In this document: in pieces, positions 18,323-25,827 of the stretch
How the letters are laid out: every line of letters starts with the position of its first letter
How positions within the stretch are numbered: the stretch's first letter is position 1
From: Streptacidiphilus neutrinimicus
GTDB lineage: Bacteria > Actinomycetota > Actinomycetes > Streptomycetales > Streptomycetaceae
Length of the DNA: 45,250 nt
Direction of reading: 5' to 3'
Assembly: GCF_000787815.1 (NCBI RefSeq)
Contig: NZ_BBPO01000055.1
Coordinates: 1-45,250, forward strand
The notes under the pieces: generated by a model
Database searches by the model: none
The model's input: only the letters and a program-made list of their open reading frames with translations
What the model was told of the DNA's origin: nothing
Translations under genes and position numbers: made by a program

Positions 18323-19283
18323 GGCCGGCCTCGAAGCGGCTGCTGGCGCCCAGGCGTTCCATCAGGGCCGCCATCTGACGGCGGACCGTGCGCAGCCCGA
18401 TGCCGAGGCGCTTGGCGGCGGCCTCGTCCGTCATGCCGGTGGCCAGGAGGGTCAGCAGTTCGCGCTCCGCGGCGGTCAGGCCGCTGCCCGTGTCACGGGT
18501 GGTCGCCGCGCCGAGCGGCACGGCCGTCGCCCAGGCCTGCTCGTAGACGGCGACGAGGGAGGCGACGATCCCCGGTTCGCGGGTGCACAGGGCACCGGCC
18601 TTGGTGTTCGTGGGATCGACGGGGACCACCGCGACCTCGCGGTCGAAGATGAGCATGCGCGGCGGCAGCAGGGGCGCGGTGCGGACCTCGCCGCCGTTGT
18701 CTGTCAGCCAGTGCGCGTAGGCGTGGGTGGCCAGGTCGTTGCGGACGCTGTCCTGGTAGAGCGTGAGGACGGTGACCCCGCGGCCGAGGGCGTCGGCGTC
18801 CAGCGGGCGCGAGGCGTCCAGGCTGGCCTGGGACTGGGCGCCGCCCGGCATCACCGACAGGCATTCGTCGCGCAGTTCCTTGGCGAGGAGCTCGAGCTTG
18901 GCCGCTATGGCGTCCAGGCCCACCAGGCGCTCCGCTCCGTTCACGGCCGTGTTGGGGGCGAGCGAGCCGAAGGCGGCGACGGCCTCGGCGGCCGCAGCCT
19001 TGCTCGCGGCGAGCTCCTGGGCCCTGCGCGCCAGCTCCGCCTCCTGCCGGCGGACCATCAGATCCAGGGCGATCTGCGGGCTGACGACCCGAAGCCCGCC
19101 CGGGGTGTCCCGGGACGGCCGCACGAAGGCGAGGTCGGCGAGATCGTCCAGGGCCGCGCGGACCGCCGCCTCGGGCAGCCGGGTCGCGGCGAGGAGCTCG
19201 GACAGGTCCGCCTGGGGGTGCTGGAGCAGCGCCCCGTACACCGCTTCGGCCACCGGTTCGAGGCCCAGGAAACCGAGCACCAT
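18294..19283 (-). CDS. TrmB/LuxR-type transcriptional regulator
   Basis: 329 residues. The N-terminus (GLEPVAEAVYGALLQHPQAD, then LSELLAATRLPEAAVRAAL) is a TrmB-like winged helix. The middle resembles a phospholipase-D-like/ligand region with LLAKELRDECLSVMPGG and VPVDPTNTKAGALCTREPGI. The C-terminal 65 residues are a LuxR/GerE HTH (LTAAERELLTLLATGMTDEA, then RLGIGLRTVRRQMAALMERL). Streptomycetes carry many such regulators, often beside small peptide genes. The ATG at 19283 is chosen because the winged helix starts there. It is divergent from an exported GIGWD peptide gene across 274 bases with two inverted repeats, so it is a good candidate to sense or control that peptide. No phospho-acceptor domain is present. 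Confidence 0.85.
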   Translation of the reverse strand: MVLGFLGLEPVAEAVYGALLQHPQADLSELLAATRLPEAAVRAALDDLADLAFVRPSRDTPGGLRVVSPQIALDLMVRRQEAELARRAQELAASKAAAAEAVAAFGSLAPNTAVNGAERLVGLDAIAAKLELLAKELRDECLSVMPGGAQSQASLDASRPLDADALGRGVTVLTLYQDSVRNDLATHAYAHWLTDNGGEVRTAPLLPPRMLIFDREVAVVPVDPTNTKAGALCTREPGIVASLVAVYEQAWATAVPLGAATTRDTGSGLTAAERELLTLLATGMTDEAAAKRLGIGLRTVRRQMAALMERLGASSRFEAGLKAAQRGWL

Positions 19284-19391
19284 GATTGCCGCACCCCCGT
19301 GCGCGTCGTCACGCCAGCGAACCAACTCGTGCAGGCGTGATCCTGTCAGTACCCGACCCGTCGCGCAACGGCCTCCCTGCGCGGGGCGGCC

Positions 19392-19426
19392 CCTGGCACC
19401 AAGGTGCCGGGCAGCTTGGTGCCAGG
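19392..19426. promoter_or_regulatory. Inverted repeat in the regulator/peptide intergenic region
   Basis: Perfect 12-bp arms (19392-19403 and 19415-19426) of CCTGGCACCAAG separated by 11 bases. The left arm also forms its own near-palindrome with the next bases (GGCACC-AA-GGTGCC), so three GGTGCC half sites are packed in 35 bp, two of them 15 bp apart. The position about 130 bases upstream of the peptide gene and 110 bases upstream of the regulator suits an operator for the regulator. A transcription-blocking hairpin is the alternative. Confidence 0.55.
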
Positions 19427-19517
19427 CGGACCCCGTTCCCGTGCCGACGACCCCGGTGGATGCTCTTCCCAGAACGCCGGACGGAAAGGGAATCCGGCGG
19501 CTGACTCATCACATCCG

Positions 19518-19536
19518 GAAAGCACGAGGTGCTTTC
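19518..19536. promoter_or_regulatory. Hairpin or operator just upstream of the GIGWD peptide gene
   Basis: GAAAGCAC-GAG-GTGCTTTC: perfect 8-bp arms with a 3-base loop, ending 21 bases before the peptide ATG. It may be an RNA hairpin in the leader or a dimer binding site. Confidence 0.5.
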
Positions 19537-19557
19537 GCCAACGATTCGGGGGCCGTC

Positions 19558-19773
19558 ATGTGGAAATTCGTTCGTGCCGCGGTGGTCGCCGTCCTGCTCG
19601 CCGCCGTCCCCGCAGGCGCGGCGGCAGCCACCGCCCCGACGACGGCCCTCGGCGACGGGATCGGCTGGGACCAGGCCCCCACGGCCACGGCGACGGTCTT
19701 CGCTCCGGCCGCGGCCGCCCAGGTCGCCCAGGCCGTGACGCCGAACCAGACGAACGGCATCGGCTGGGACTAG
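19558..19773 (+). CDS. Small exported peptide with duplicated GIGWD motif
   Basis: 71 residues. Residues 1-24 (MWKFVRAAVVAVLLAAVPAG, then AAAA) form a classical signal peptide with an AAA-type cleavage site. The roughly 47-residue mature part is Ala/Thr/Pro-rich and carries the motif twice: LGDGIGWDQ near the middle and TNGIGWD as the very C-terminus. No cysteines, no known bacteriocin or lanthipeptide features. The gene sits between a divergent TrmB/LuxR regulator and, 17 bases downstream, an 87-residue protein. I infer a pheromone precursor or exported signal peptide; a structural or surface peptide is the alternative. The ATG was chosen because it begins directly at the signal peptide; a longer upstream frame is not signal-like. 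Confidence 0.75.
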   Translation: MWKFVRAAVVAVLLAAVPAGAAAATAPTTALGDGIGWDQAPTATATVFAPAAAAQVAQAVTPNQTNGIGWD

Positions 19774-19790
19774 GAGGGACAAGAAGAGCC

Positions 19791-20054
19791 ATGCACCTCG
19801 TGCACATCGTCCTCACCCACCCCGACCTGCCGCAGCCCAGCTCCGCGGACGCCGAGCGCGTCCTGGACATCCTGTGGGCGCACGTCGACCACCGGTCCGG
19901 CATCGAGCACATCCGGACCCGCCCGGGACCCGGGGCCGTCGACCTCGGCCTCTTCTTCAGCGGCGACGGAAGCCACGGCGCGTCGCACGCCGCGGCCGCG
20001 CTCGCGGGCCTGCTCGCCGCCCTCCCCGGGTGGGCCGCCACCGCTCCGCGCTGA
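19791..20054 (+). CDS. Small protein downstream of GIGWD peptide
   Basis: 87 residues, soluble, starting MHLVHIVLTHPDLP and containing a beta-strand/helix pattern (ADAERVLDILWAHVD, then GAVDLGLFFSG). A final helix follows (SHAAAALAGLLAALPGW). No family recognised. ATG 19791 lies 17 bases after the peptide stop, with GGAGGG partly overlapping that stop; this implies co-transcription and translational coupling. It could assist peptide maturation or immunity, which is only inferred from position. Confidence 0.65.
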   Translation: MHLVHIVLTHPDLPQPSSADAERVLDILWAHVDHRSGIEHIRTRPGPGAVDLGLFFSGDGSHGASHAAAALAGLLAALPGWAATAPR

Positions 20055-20219
20055 ACGCGGACCCGCGGAGGAATTCCGTTCGTCCCTGCCGGAGCAACGC
20101 ACCGATGGGGCCGAACGGGCGAATTCGCGGCTCCTCCGGGGTGTTTCCCGAGTTCGAACGGGCGAGGTACGCAGTTGGCTGGCACCTGCAGACACCCCCA
20201 GAGACTGAGAGGCACCGCC

Positions 20220-21029
20220 ATGACGCCCTCGACCCCTGTCGTCTTCATCCACGGGCTGTGGCTGCACAGCAGCTCGTGGCAGCCGTGGATCGACCTCTTC
20301 CGCGGCGAGGGCTACGACCCCTCGGCCCCGGGCTGGCCGGGCGACCCCGGCACGGTCGAGGAGGCCAGGAAGAATCCGGAGAGCATCGCCGACCACGGGA
20401 TCGACGACGTGGTCGAGCACTACGCGGCGCTGATCGCCGAACTGCCGGCACCGCCGATCCTGGTCGGGCACTCCTTCGGCGGCATGATCGCCCAGAAGCT
20501 CCTCGGCCAGGACCGTGCCGCCGCTGCGGTCGCGATCGACGCGGCGCAGATCAAGGGGGACCTGCCGCTCCCGCTGTCCGCGCTCCGGTCCACCCTGCCG
20601 GTGTTCAAGAACCCCGCCAACCGGCACCGTTCCGTCTCGCTGACCGCGGAGCAGTTCCGCTTCGCGTTCGGCAACGCGATCTCGGAGGAGGAGTCCGCGG
20701 AGCTCTACGAGCGGTGGACCATCCCGGCTCCGGGCAAGCCGTTGTTCGAGGCCGCCGGAGCCAACTTCAACCCGCACTCGGCGGCCAAGGTCGACACGGA
20801 GAACTCCGGCCGCGGCCCGCTGCTGCTGATGTCCGGCGGGAAGGACCACACCGTCCCGGAGTCCGTCACCCGCGCCACCCTCAAGCAGTACCGCCACTCC
20901 GACGCCGTGACGGAGTTCATGACCTTCCCGACCCGCGGTCACTCGCTGATCATCGACAGCGGCTGGCGCGAGGTCGCGGACGCCGCGCTGACCTGGCTGC
21001 GGCAGCAGGACTTGGCGGCGGCGCGGTGA
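20220..21029 (+). CDS. Alpha/beta hydrolase
   Basis: 269-residue hydrolase. The oxyanion-hole segment FIHGLWLHSSSW (about residues 9-20), nucleophile elbow VGHSFGGM (Ser near 84), acid in GGKDHTVPE and final RGHSLI histidine give a complete triad. ATG 20220 has GAGAGG upstream. It overlaps the SDR gene by GTGA, so the two are co-translated. Closest in pattern to small esterase/lipase-like enzymes that accept lipophilic esters or lactones; the substrate is not predictable. The 165-bp spacer upstream holds a CGAACGGGCGA direct repeat (20112-20122 and 20155-20165), a possible regulator site. Confidence 0.88.
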   Translation: MTPSTPVVFIHGLWLHSSSWQPWIDLFRGEGYDPSAPGWPGDPGTVEEARKNPESIADHGIDDVVEHYAALIAELPAPPILVGHSFGGMIAQKLLGQDRAAAAVAIDAAQIKGDLPLPLSALRSTLPVFKNPANRHRSVSLTAEQFRFAFGNAISEEESAELYERWTIPAPGKPLFEAAGANFNPHSAAKVDTENSGRGPLLLMSGGKDHTVPESVTRATLKQYRHSDAVTEFMTFPTRGHSLIIDSGWREVADAALTWLRQQDLAAAR

Positions 21030-21832
21030 CGGTCGCCCCGTTCGACCTGGGGCTCGCCGGGCAGACCGTCGTGGTCACCGGCGCGGGCCGCGGCATCGGA
21101 CTGGCCGTCACCGCGGGTTTCCTGGCCGCGGGATGCCGGGTCGTGGCCGGGAGCAGGCAGCGGACCGAGGAGCTGGACCGGCTGGTCGAGCAGGGCGCCG
21201 ACCTCACCGTGGTCGAGGTCGACCTCGCCACCGCCGAGGGTCCGGCCGCGCTCGTCGGAGCCGCGGTCGCCGCACACGGGCGTCTCGACGTGCTGGTCAA
21301 CAACGTCGGCGCGGTCCGGCCGCGCGTCGACGGCTTCCTCGCCACCACCGACGCGGACTGGGAGTGGACCTTCGCGGTCAACTTCACCGCGGCCGTGCGC
21401 GCCACGCGCGCCGCGCTGCCCCACCTGATCGCCGCCGGCGACGGCCGGATCGTGACCGTCTCCTCTGTCAACGCCCGGCTGCCCGATCCCCTCGTCATCG
21501 ACTACTGCGCCGCCAAGGCGGCGCTGTCGAACTTCTGCAAGGCGCTCTCCAAGCAGGTCGGACCCCAGGGCGTGCGCGTCAACTGCGTGAGCCCCGGCCC
21601 GGTGGAGACGGCGCTGTGGAACGGCGGCGACGGCATGGCCGAGACCCTCGGCAAGAGCCTCGGCGTCGATCCCGCCTCCGTCGCCGGGAACGTCGCGGCG
21701 CAGGCGGCCACGGGCCGGTTCACCACCCCGGCCGAGGTCGCCGACCTCGTGCTCTTCCTCGCCAGCCCGCGCTCGGGTAACACCACCGGCGCGGACTACC
21801 TGGTCGACGGGGGCATGATCGACGCGCTGTGA
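21026..21832 (+). CDS. Short-chain dehydrogenase/reductase
   Basis: 268-residue classical SDR. TGAGRGIG (residues 19-26) binds the nucleotide, NNVG lies near residue 93, the catalytic Ser is in TVSSVN and Tyr-x3-Lys is YCAAK. The C-terminal PAEVADLVLFLAS and TGADYLVDGGM are canonical. The GTG start overlaps the hydrolase stop. Likely acts with the neighbouring hydrolase, and perhaps the convergent P450, on one hydrophobic substrate; this is inferred from position only. Confidence 0.9.
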   Translation: MTVAPFDLGLAGQTVVVTGAGRGIGLAVTAGFLAAGCRVVAGSRQRTEELDRLVEQGADLTVVEVDLATAEGPAALVGAAVAAHGRLDVLVNNVGAVRPRVDGFLATTDADWEWTFAVNFTAAVRATRAALPHLIAAGDGRIVTVSSVNARLPDPLVIDYCAAKAALSNFCKALSKQVGPQGVRVNCVSPGPVETALWNGGDGMAETLGKSLGVDPASVAGNVAAQAATGRFTTPAEVADLVLFLASPRSGNTTGADYLVDGGMIDAL

Positions 21833-21848
21833 GACCGCAGCGCTGCGC

Positions 21849-23048
21849 TCACCAGGCGACGGGCAGCTCCTCGACGCCGTAGACGACAGTGTCCGTGCGG
21901 TACCGCAGCTGCTCGACCGGGACCGCGAGCCGCAGCCCCGGCAGCCGCCGGATCAGCGTCTCGAGCGCGATCTGCAGCTCCAGCCTGGCCAGCGGCTGGC
22001 CCAGGCACTGGTGGACGCCGAACCCGAAGGCGACGTGCCGCCTGGCGTCCCGCCCCACGTCCAGCTCGTCGGGCGAGGCGAAGACGGAGCCGTCCCGGTT
22101 GGCGGTGGAGAGCATGCAGACCACGCCCTCCCCGGCCTCGATGGTGGTGCCGCCGACCTCCGCGGTCTCGACCGCGACCCGGACCGTGCCGCTCTGGACG
22201 ATGCTCAGGAAGCGCAGCAACTCCTCGACCGCGCCCTTGATCAGCGTCGGATCCTCGCGGAGCCTGGCCAGCTGGACGGGATCGCGCAGCAGCGCCAGCG
22301 TGGACAGGGCGGTCATGTTGGCCGTGGTCTCGTGCCCGGCGACGAGCAGCAGCAGGCTCATGCCGGCCACCTCCGCGCGGGTGAGATCCCCGCGCGCGAC
22401 CAGCCGGCTGATGATCCGCTCGTCCGGCTCGTTGGCCTTGCGCTCCGCCAGCTCCTCGATGTAGCCGGAGAGTTCGTCGCGCGCCCGGCGGACCTGCTCG
22501 GCGGTGCTGTGGTTGCGCAGCAGGATCCGGCTGCGCTCCTGGAAGTAGTCGTGGTCCTCATAGGGCACGCCCAACAGCATGCAGATCACCAGCGAGGGCA
22601 CCGGCAGGGCGAACTCGGCGACCAGGTCGGCCGGGGGGTGGTGCGCGGTCATCTCGTCGAGGAAGCCGTCGACGATCCGCTGGACCTCGGGCCGCAGCGC
22701 CTCCACCCGCTTGATGATGAAGTCTCCGGTCAGCATGCGCCGGAACCTGGCGTGCTCGGGGTCGTCCATCCGGATGAAGGACGGGTTCTCCACCGCCAGT
22801 TCCCGGCGTCCGTCGCTGAGGAAGGGGAATCCCGCGTTGCGCGCGTCGGCGCTGAACCGGCGGTCGCCCATGACGGCGCGGACGTCCTCGTGCCGGGTCA
22901 CCAGCCAGGCGCGGGAACCGTCCCAGAGTGAGACGGGAGTGACCGGTCGCTGCTCCAGGGCCTCCTGGTACGCGGGCGGCGGCGCGAACGGGCAGCCGCC
23001 GCGGGCGGCCGGGAAGGTGATGGCGTCGATCGGCTCCACGGTGGTCAC
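21849..23048 (-). CDS. Cytochrome P450, CYP105-like
   Basis: 399-residue soluble monooxygenase. The I-helix motif AGHETT is at 237-242, ExxR at 276-279 (EELLR) and the heme loop FGFGVHQCLG has Cys348 as axial ligand. FIRMDDPEHARFRRML is typical of CYP105-type actinomycete enzymes. The GTG at 23048 has GGAGGAG nine bases upstream; the longer frame reaching back across the ferredoxin is a shadow. It lies 62 bases downstream of a ferredoxin that probably supplies electrons. Such pairs hydroxylate secondary metabolites or xenobiotics. Convergent with the SDR gene, 16 bases apart. Confidence 0.93.
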   Translation of the reverse strand: MTTVEPIDAITFPAARGGCPFAPPPAYQEALEQRPVTPVSLWDGSRAWLVTRHEDVRAVMGDRRFSADARNAGFPFLSDGRRELAVENPSFIRMDDPEHARFRRMLTGDFIIKRVEALRPEVQRIVDGFLDEMTAHHPPADLVAEFALPVPSLVICMLLGVPYEDHDYFQERSRILLRNHSTAEQVRRARDELSGYIEELAERKANEPDERIISRLVARGDLTRAEVAGMSLLLLVAGHETTANMTALSTLALLRDPVQLARLREDPTLIKGAVEELLRFLSIVQSGTVRVAVETAEVGGTTIEAGEGVVCMLSTANRDGSVFASPDELDVGRDARRHVAFGFGVHQCLGQPLARLELQIALETLIRRLPGLRLAVPVEQLRYRTDTVVYGVEELPVAW

Positions 23049-23110
23049 GAGTGGTTCTCCTCCACGCTTCCGCGGCCCGGCGGCCCGGATGGCGGGCGCC
23101 GCCGAGCCGC

Positions 23111-23308
23111 TCAGGACTCCTGTACGGAGATGGCCCGCCCCGGGCAGATCCCGGCCGCCGTGCGGACGGCGGACCGCAGTTCCGCCGGGGGCGACGGCTG
23201 GACCAGCAGGACGACCCCGTCGTCCTCGGACTGGTCGAACACCTCCGGGACGGCCGCCACGCACTGCCCCGAACTGCAGCAACGGTCCGGGTCGACACTG
23301 ACACGCAT
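23111..23308 (-). CDS. [3Fe-4S] ferredoxin
   Basis: 65 residues. Cysteines in DRCCSSGQCV (C-x5-C) and ICPGR form the three-cysteine site of a [3Fe-4S] ferredoxin of the type found beside CYP105 P450s; an additional Cys11 is adjacent to the first ligand. AGGGAGG lies seven bases before ATG 23308. Same strand and just upstream of the P450, so the pair is an operon; a reductase is not present in the window. Confidence 0.92.
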   Translation of the reverse strand: MRVSVDPDRCCSSGQCVAAVPEVFDQSEDDGVVLLVQPSPPAELRSAVRTAAGICPGRAISVQES

Positions 23309-23345
23309 GACGGGCCTCCCTGTAGATGGCATGACCATGCTTCCA

Positions 23346-23364
23346 ACTACGCCGCCAACGTAGT
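23346..23364. promoter_or_regulatory. Candidate operator upstream of ferredoxin-P450
   Basis: ACTACG-N7-CGTAGT with perfect 6-bp arms, 38 bases before the ferredoxin start, and further CGTAG/GTAG half sites up to 23390. Fits a TetR-type dimer site; no regulator gene is adjacent. Confidence 0.35.
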
Positions 23365-23500
23365 CCACGTCCCGCCGTAGGTGTAGTACGCAACGGCATC
23401 CGGAGGCACAATGGCCGGAAACATTCCGTACCCGTCCCATCGTCGAGCCGAGGGAGCACCGGTGGTGGTCGCCGGTGCCGCCGCTGGGACGGCGCCCGTT

Positions 23501-23552
23501 CGAGCGTGCTTGAGGGCCCGTCGGTCTGCTGACGGGCCCTCAAGCACGCTCG
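23501..23552. terminator. Very strong hairpin terminator
   Basis: Perfect 22-bp arms (23501-23522 and 23531-23552) with an 8-base loop, three bases beyond the stop of the frameshifted exported gene. It insulates the ferredoxin-P450 operon on the same strand. Confidence 0.9.
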
Positions 23553-23555
23553 AGA

Positions 23556-24342
23556 CTAGGAGCAGCCGGCTACCGTGCTGGGGGTGCCGCAGTTGTCGGG
23601 CTGGTTGCCGACGACGGGACTGGCGGTCCGCGTCACCGTGCCGCTGGCGTTGAAGACGCCGCCGCCGTTCGCGCCCGCTCCCAGTGCCTGGTTCTTGGTC
23701 ACCGGGGTGCGGGTGAGCATCGCCGAGCCGCCGCCCGTGTTGAAGATGCCGCCGCCGCGGGAGTTCTGGCCGTTGGCGGTGTTTCCGGCCACCAGGCCGT
23801 CGGTGATCTTCACTGAGCCGCCCGTGTTGAAGACGCCGCCGCCCTGCGCGTTGTTGCTTGCTCAGGGTCAGCGTGTCGAGAGTGAGGCTCCCGCTCGGCC
23901 CGTCGACCTCGAAGAAACGGAAACCGGCCGCGGTCGCGGCCCGGGTGATGGTGTCGTCGCATCCGTTGATCGTGACGCTGTTCTTGATGACCGGAAGTCC
24001 GTTGTCGCCCCCGTTGGGCGGTGCGGCGTCGGTCAGGGTGTACGTGCAGCGGGGCTTCAGGTCGACCACGCCGCCCACCGTGGCGACGGCGCCGATCGCG
24101 GCTTGGAGGTCGCTCTCGCTGCAGGTGGTCACCCGCACGATCAGGGCCCGGCTGGCGGCGTGGGCGGGTCTGTTCGCCTCGGCCGAGGGGGTGGGCTTGA
24201 CCGGTGCCGTGACCGGCTGCGACCCCCCGAGTGGGTCCGGGGCCGGCGCGGCGTTGTGTGCGGCGGCGGGCACCGTGACGGCGCCGAGAGCGGCGAGGAG
24301 GCCGGTGAGAATGGGGGCGGTGCGCGAGATGCTCGGACGCAT
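23556..24342 (-). pseudogene. Frameshifted exported beta-helix-like protein gene
   Basis: The N-terminal part (ATG 24342, GAAGGAG upstream) encodes a signal peptide (ILTGLLAALGAVTVPAAAHN), a linker and a domain starting VTTCSESDLQAAIGA, like exported right-handed beta-helix or POMP-like proteins. At 23855-23862 the coding strand reads AGCAAGCA, a 4-bp tandem duplication; removing one copy joins the frame to a second open segment with repeated GGGVFNTGG / GGGIFNTGG / GGGVFNASG turns that ends in AGCS at 23556. The combined protein would be about 260 residues. In the given sequence translation runs out of frame for about 500 bases. It could be a true pseudogene, a phase-variable tract or a sequencing error. 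Confidence 0.75.
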
Positions 24343-24652
24343 CGGGCTCCTTCGGGCGGATCGCGGGTGTGGTTTCCGTACGTGCTATCGGAGCACTGAC
24401 GGCAATGATTGATGGCGGATCATTTGACAAGACGACGCCATGCCAGGCCCTGATCGAGATTCAGCCGCGTGCCCCCCGCGGGAATGGCCGAAAGTGACAC
24501 ACCGTGTACGCCTGCGGGAACCAGGGCTGTTCAGCTCCTGTCCCTGCAGGTGACCTTGTACGGACACCTTGCCTGGTGGCGGGCCCTACAGGGGGAGTTA
24601 ACAAACCCAACAGTGTCCGACTACGCTCGGCCCTCGACTGCAAGGAGTGAAT
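24343..24652. other. Intergenic region with dispersed inverted repeat
   Basis: About 310 bases without a convincing gene, between the divergent frameshifted gene and the small open frame at 24653. CGGACAC (24561-24567) and GTGTCCG (24613-24619) are 7-bp inverted copies flanking a GGGCCC-containing stretch, perhaps regulator half sites. TTGACA at 24424 might be a -35 element, but no clear -10 pairs with it. Confidence 0.4.
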
Positions 24653-24784
24653 GTGGCCGTCACGCACACCAGCCCAGCCCTTGGCAACGGAGCCGCCTCC
24701 CGGAGATCACGGCTCGCCCCCGGGGCGGCGCTCACCGGCGGGCTGCCAGGACGGGTGCCGTGCGGCCGGGGCGGGAGGGGGTAG
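24653..24784 (+). CDS. Possible 43-residue leader ORF upstream of XRE regulator
   Basis: GTG 24653 is preceded by an excellent AAGGAG site six bases away and opens a 43-codon frame (MAVTHTSPALGNGAASRRSR, then LAPGAAL and a Gly/Arg-rich end) stopping two bases before the regulator start. It may be a translated leader coupling to the regulator, or the stub of a lost gene, since the N-terminus resembles those of actinomycete transporters. Weak evidence beyond the ribosome site. Confidence 0.35.
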   Translation: MAVTHTSPALGNGAASRRSRLAPGAALTGGLPGRVPCGRGGRG

Positions 24785-24786
24785 GC

Positions 24787-25695
24787 GTGCGGGAGAACAG
24801 CGAGTCGACCACGCGCGAGGCGCTGGCTGACTTCCTGCGGCGTCGACGTGACGCGTTGTCACCGACCGCCGTCGGGCTGGAGGCCGGTCGGCGGCGTCGG
24901 ACGCCGGGCCTGCGGCGGGACGAGGTGGCGCGCCTGGCCAACATCTCGACGACCTACTACGAACGGCTGGAGCAGGGCCGCGGGCCGCAGCCCTCCACGG
25001 CCATACTCGCCGGGCTGGCCCGGGCGCTGCGGCTGGACGCGGACGAGCGCGGCTACCTGTTCCTGCTGGCCGGGCGTGCGGAGCGGGCGGTCGCCGGGCC
25101 CGATGGGGCGGTGGATCCGGAGTTGCTTTCGGTCATGCACGCCGTGACCGGGACGTCCCCCGCCTTCGTGGTGGACGACCTCGCCACGGTCGTGGCGCAG
25201 AACGCCCTGCACACCACGCTGTTCGGCCGGGTCGCCGGCCTGCCCGGCTGGGAGGGCAACATGCTGTGGTGCTGGTTCTGTTCGGGCCGCTGGCGGCGGT
25301 CGGTGCTCAACCCGGCGGAGCAGCAGGAGGCCATCGGCCGCAACTTCGTCGCCTACCTGCGCGTCATCGTGGCCGAGCGCGGCTACGACGCGGCCGCGTC
25401 GGCGCTGGTGGCCGATCTGTGCGCGGCGAGCGACGAGTTCTCGCGGGTGTGGGGCGACCATCAGATCTCCCGGGCGCCCGCTCCCGTCGTGAGCGTGCTG
25501 GACGAGCGCGTCGGCAGCCTGGACTTCGACTACGCACCCATGATGATGAGTTCGCGATCGCGGCAGCGGCTGTTCCTGCTGCAGGCGCTCCCGGGCACGC
25601 CCACCCAGCAGCGGCTGACCAGCCTCTCAAACGCGCCGGGCGCTCCCGTATCCACGTATGGATCGTGCGTGGCTGAGTCCGCCGATCGAACGTAG
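24787..25695 (+). CDS. XRE-family regulator with MmyB-like ligand domain
   Basis: 302 residues. An N-terminal XRE helix-turn-helix spans about 10-75 (LADFLRRRRDALSPTAVGL, then TPGLRRDEVARLANISTTYY). It is followed by a MmyB-like ligand-binding domain (VVDDLATVVAQNALHTTLFG; RNFVAYLRVIVAERGYDAAA; FSRVWGDHQISR). MmyB-type regulators bind fatty-acid-like or small lipophilic ligands and often repress a neighbouring dehydrogenase or transporter; none is adjacent here. The GTG 24787 has GGAGGGG upstream. The C-terminal 20 residues (SNAPGAPVSTYGSCVAESAD) depart from the family and may be a read-through after a lost stop. Confidence 0.85.
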   Translation: MRENSESTTREALADFLRRRRDALSPTAVGLEAGRRRRTPGLRRDEVARLANISTTYYERLEQGRGPQPSTAILAGLARALRLDADERGYLFLLAGRAERAVAGPDGAVDPELLSVMHAVTGTSPAFVVDDLATVVAQNALHTTLFGRVAGLPGWEGNMLWCWFCSGRWRRSVLNPAEQQEAIGRNFVAYLRVIVAERGYDAAASALVADLCAASDEFSRVWGDHQISRAPAPVVSVLDERVGSLDFDYAPMMMSSRSRQRLFLLQALPGTPTQQRLTSLSNAPGAPVSTYGSCVAESADRT

Positions 25696-25827
25696 CGTTT
25701 GGCCTGGAAGCCGGACCAATCCGATCCGGTTCGATTTCGCCGACCGCAGACACCTTGTTCTCTTGTTTGTCATGGCGAAGCCATCTCCGCATTCGACCAG
25801 GATGACAATCTCAGATTGGTTCGAGTA

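Noticed and set aside
19404-19790. Longer frame placing extra residues before the 87-residue protein at 19791
   Set aside because: It overlaps the GIGWD peptide gene in another frame and is Arg/Pro-rich; the ATG at 19791 gives a plausible protein.
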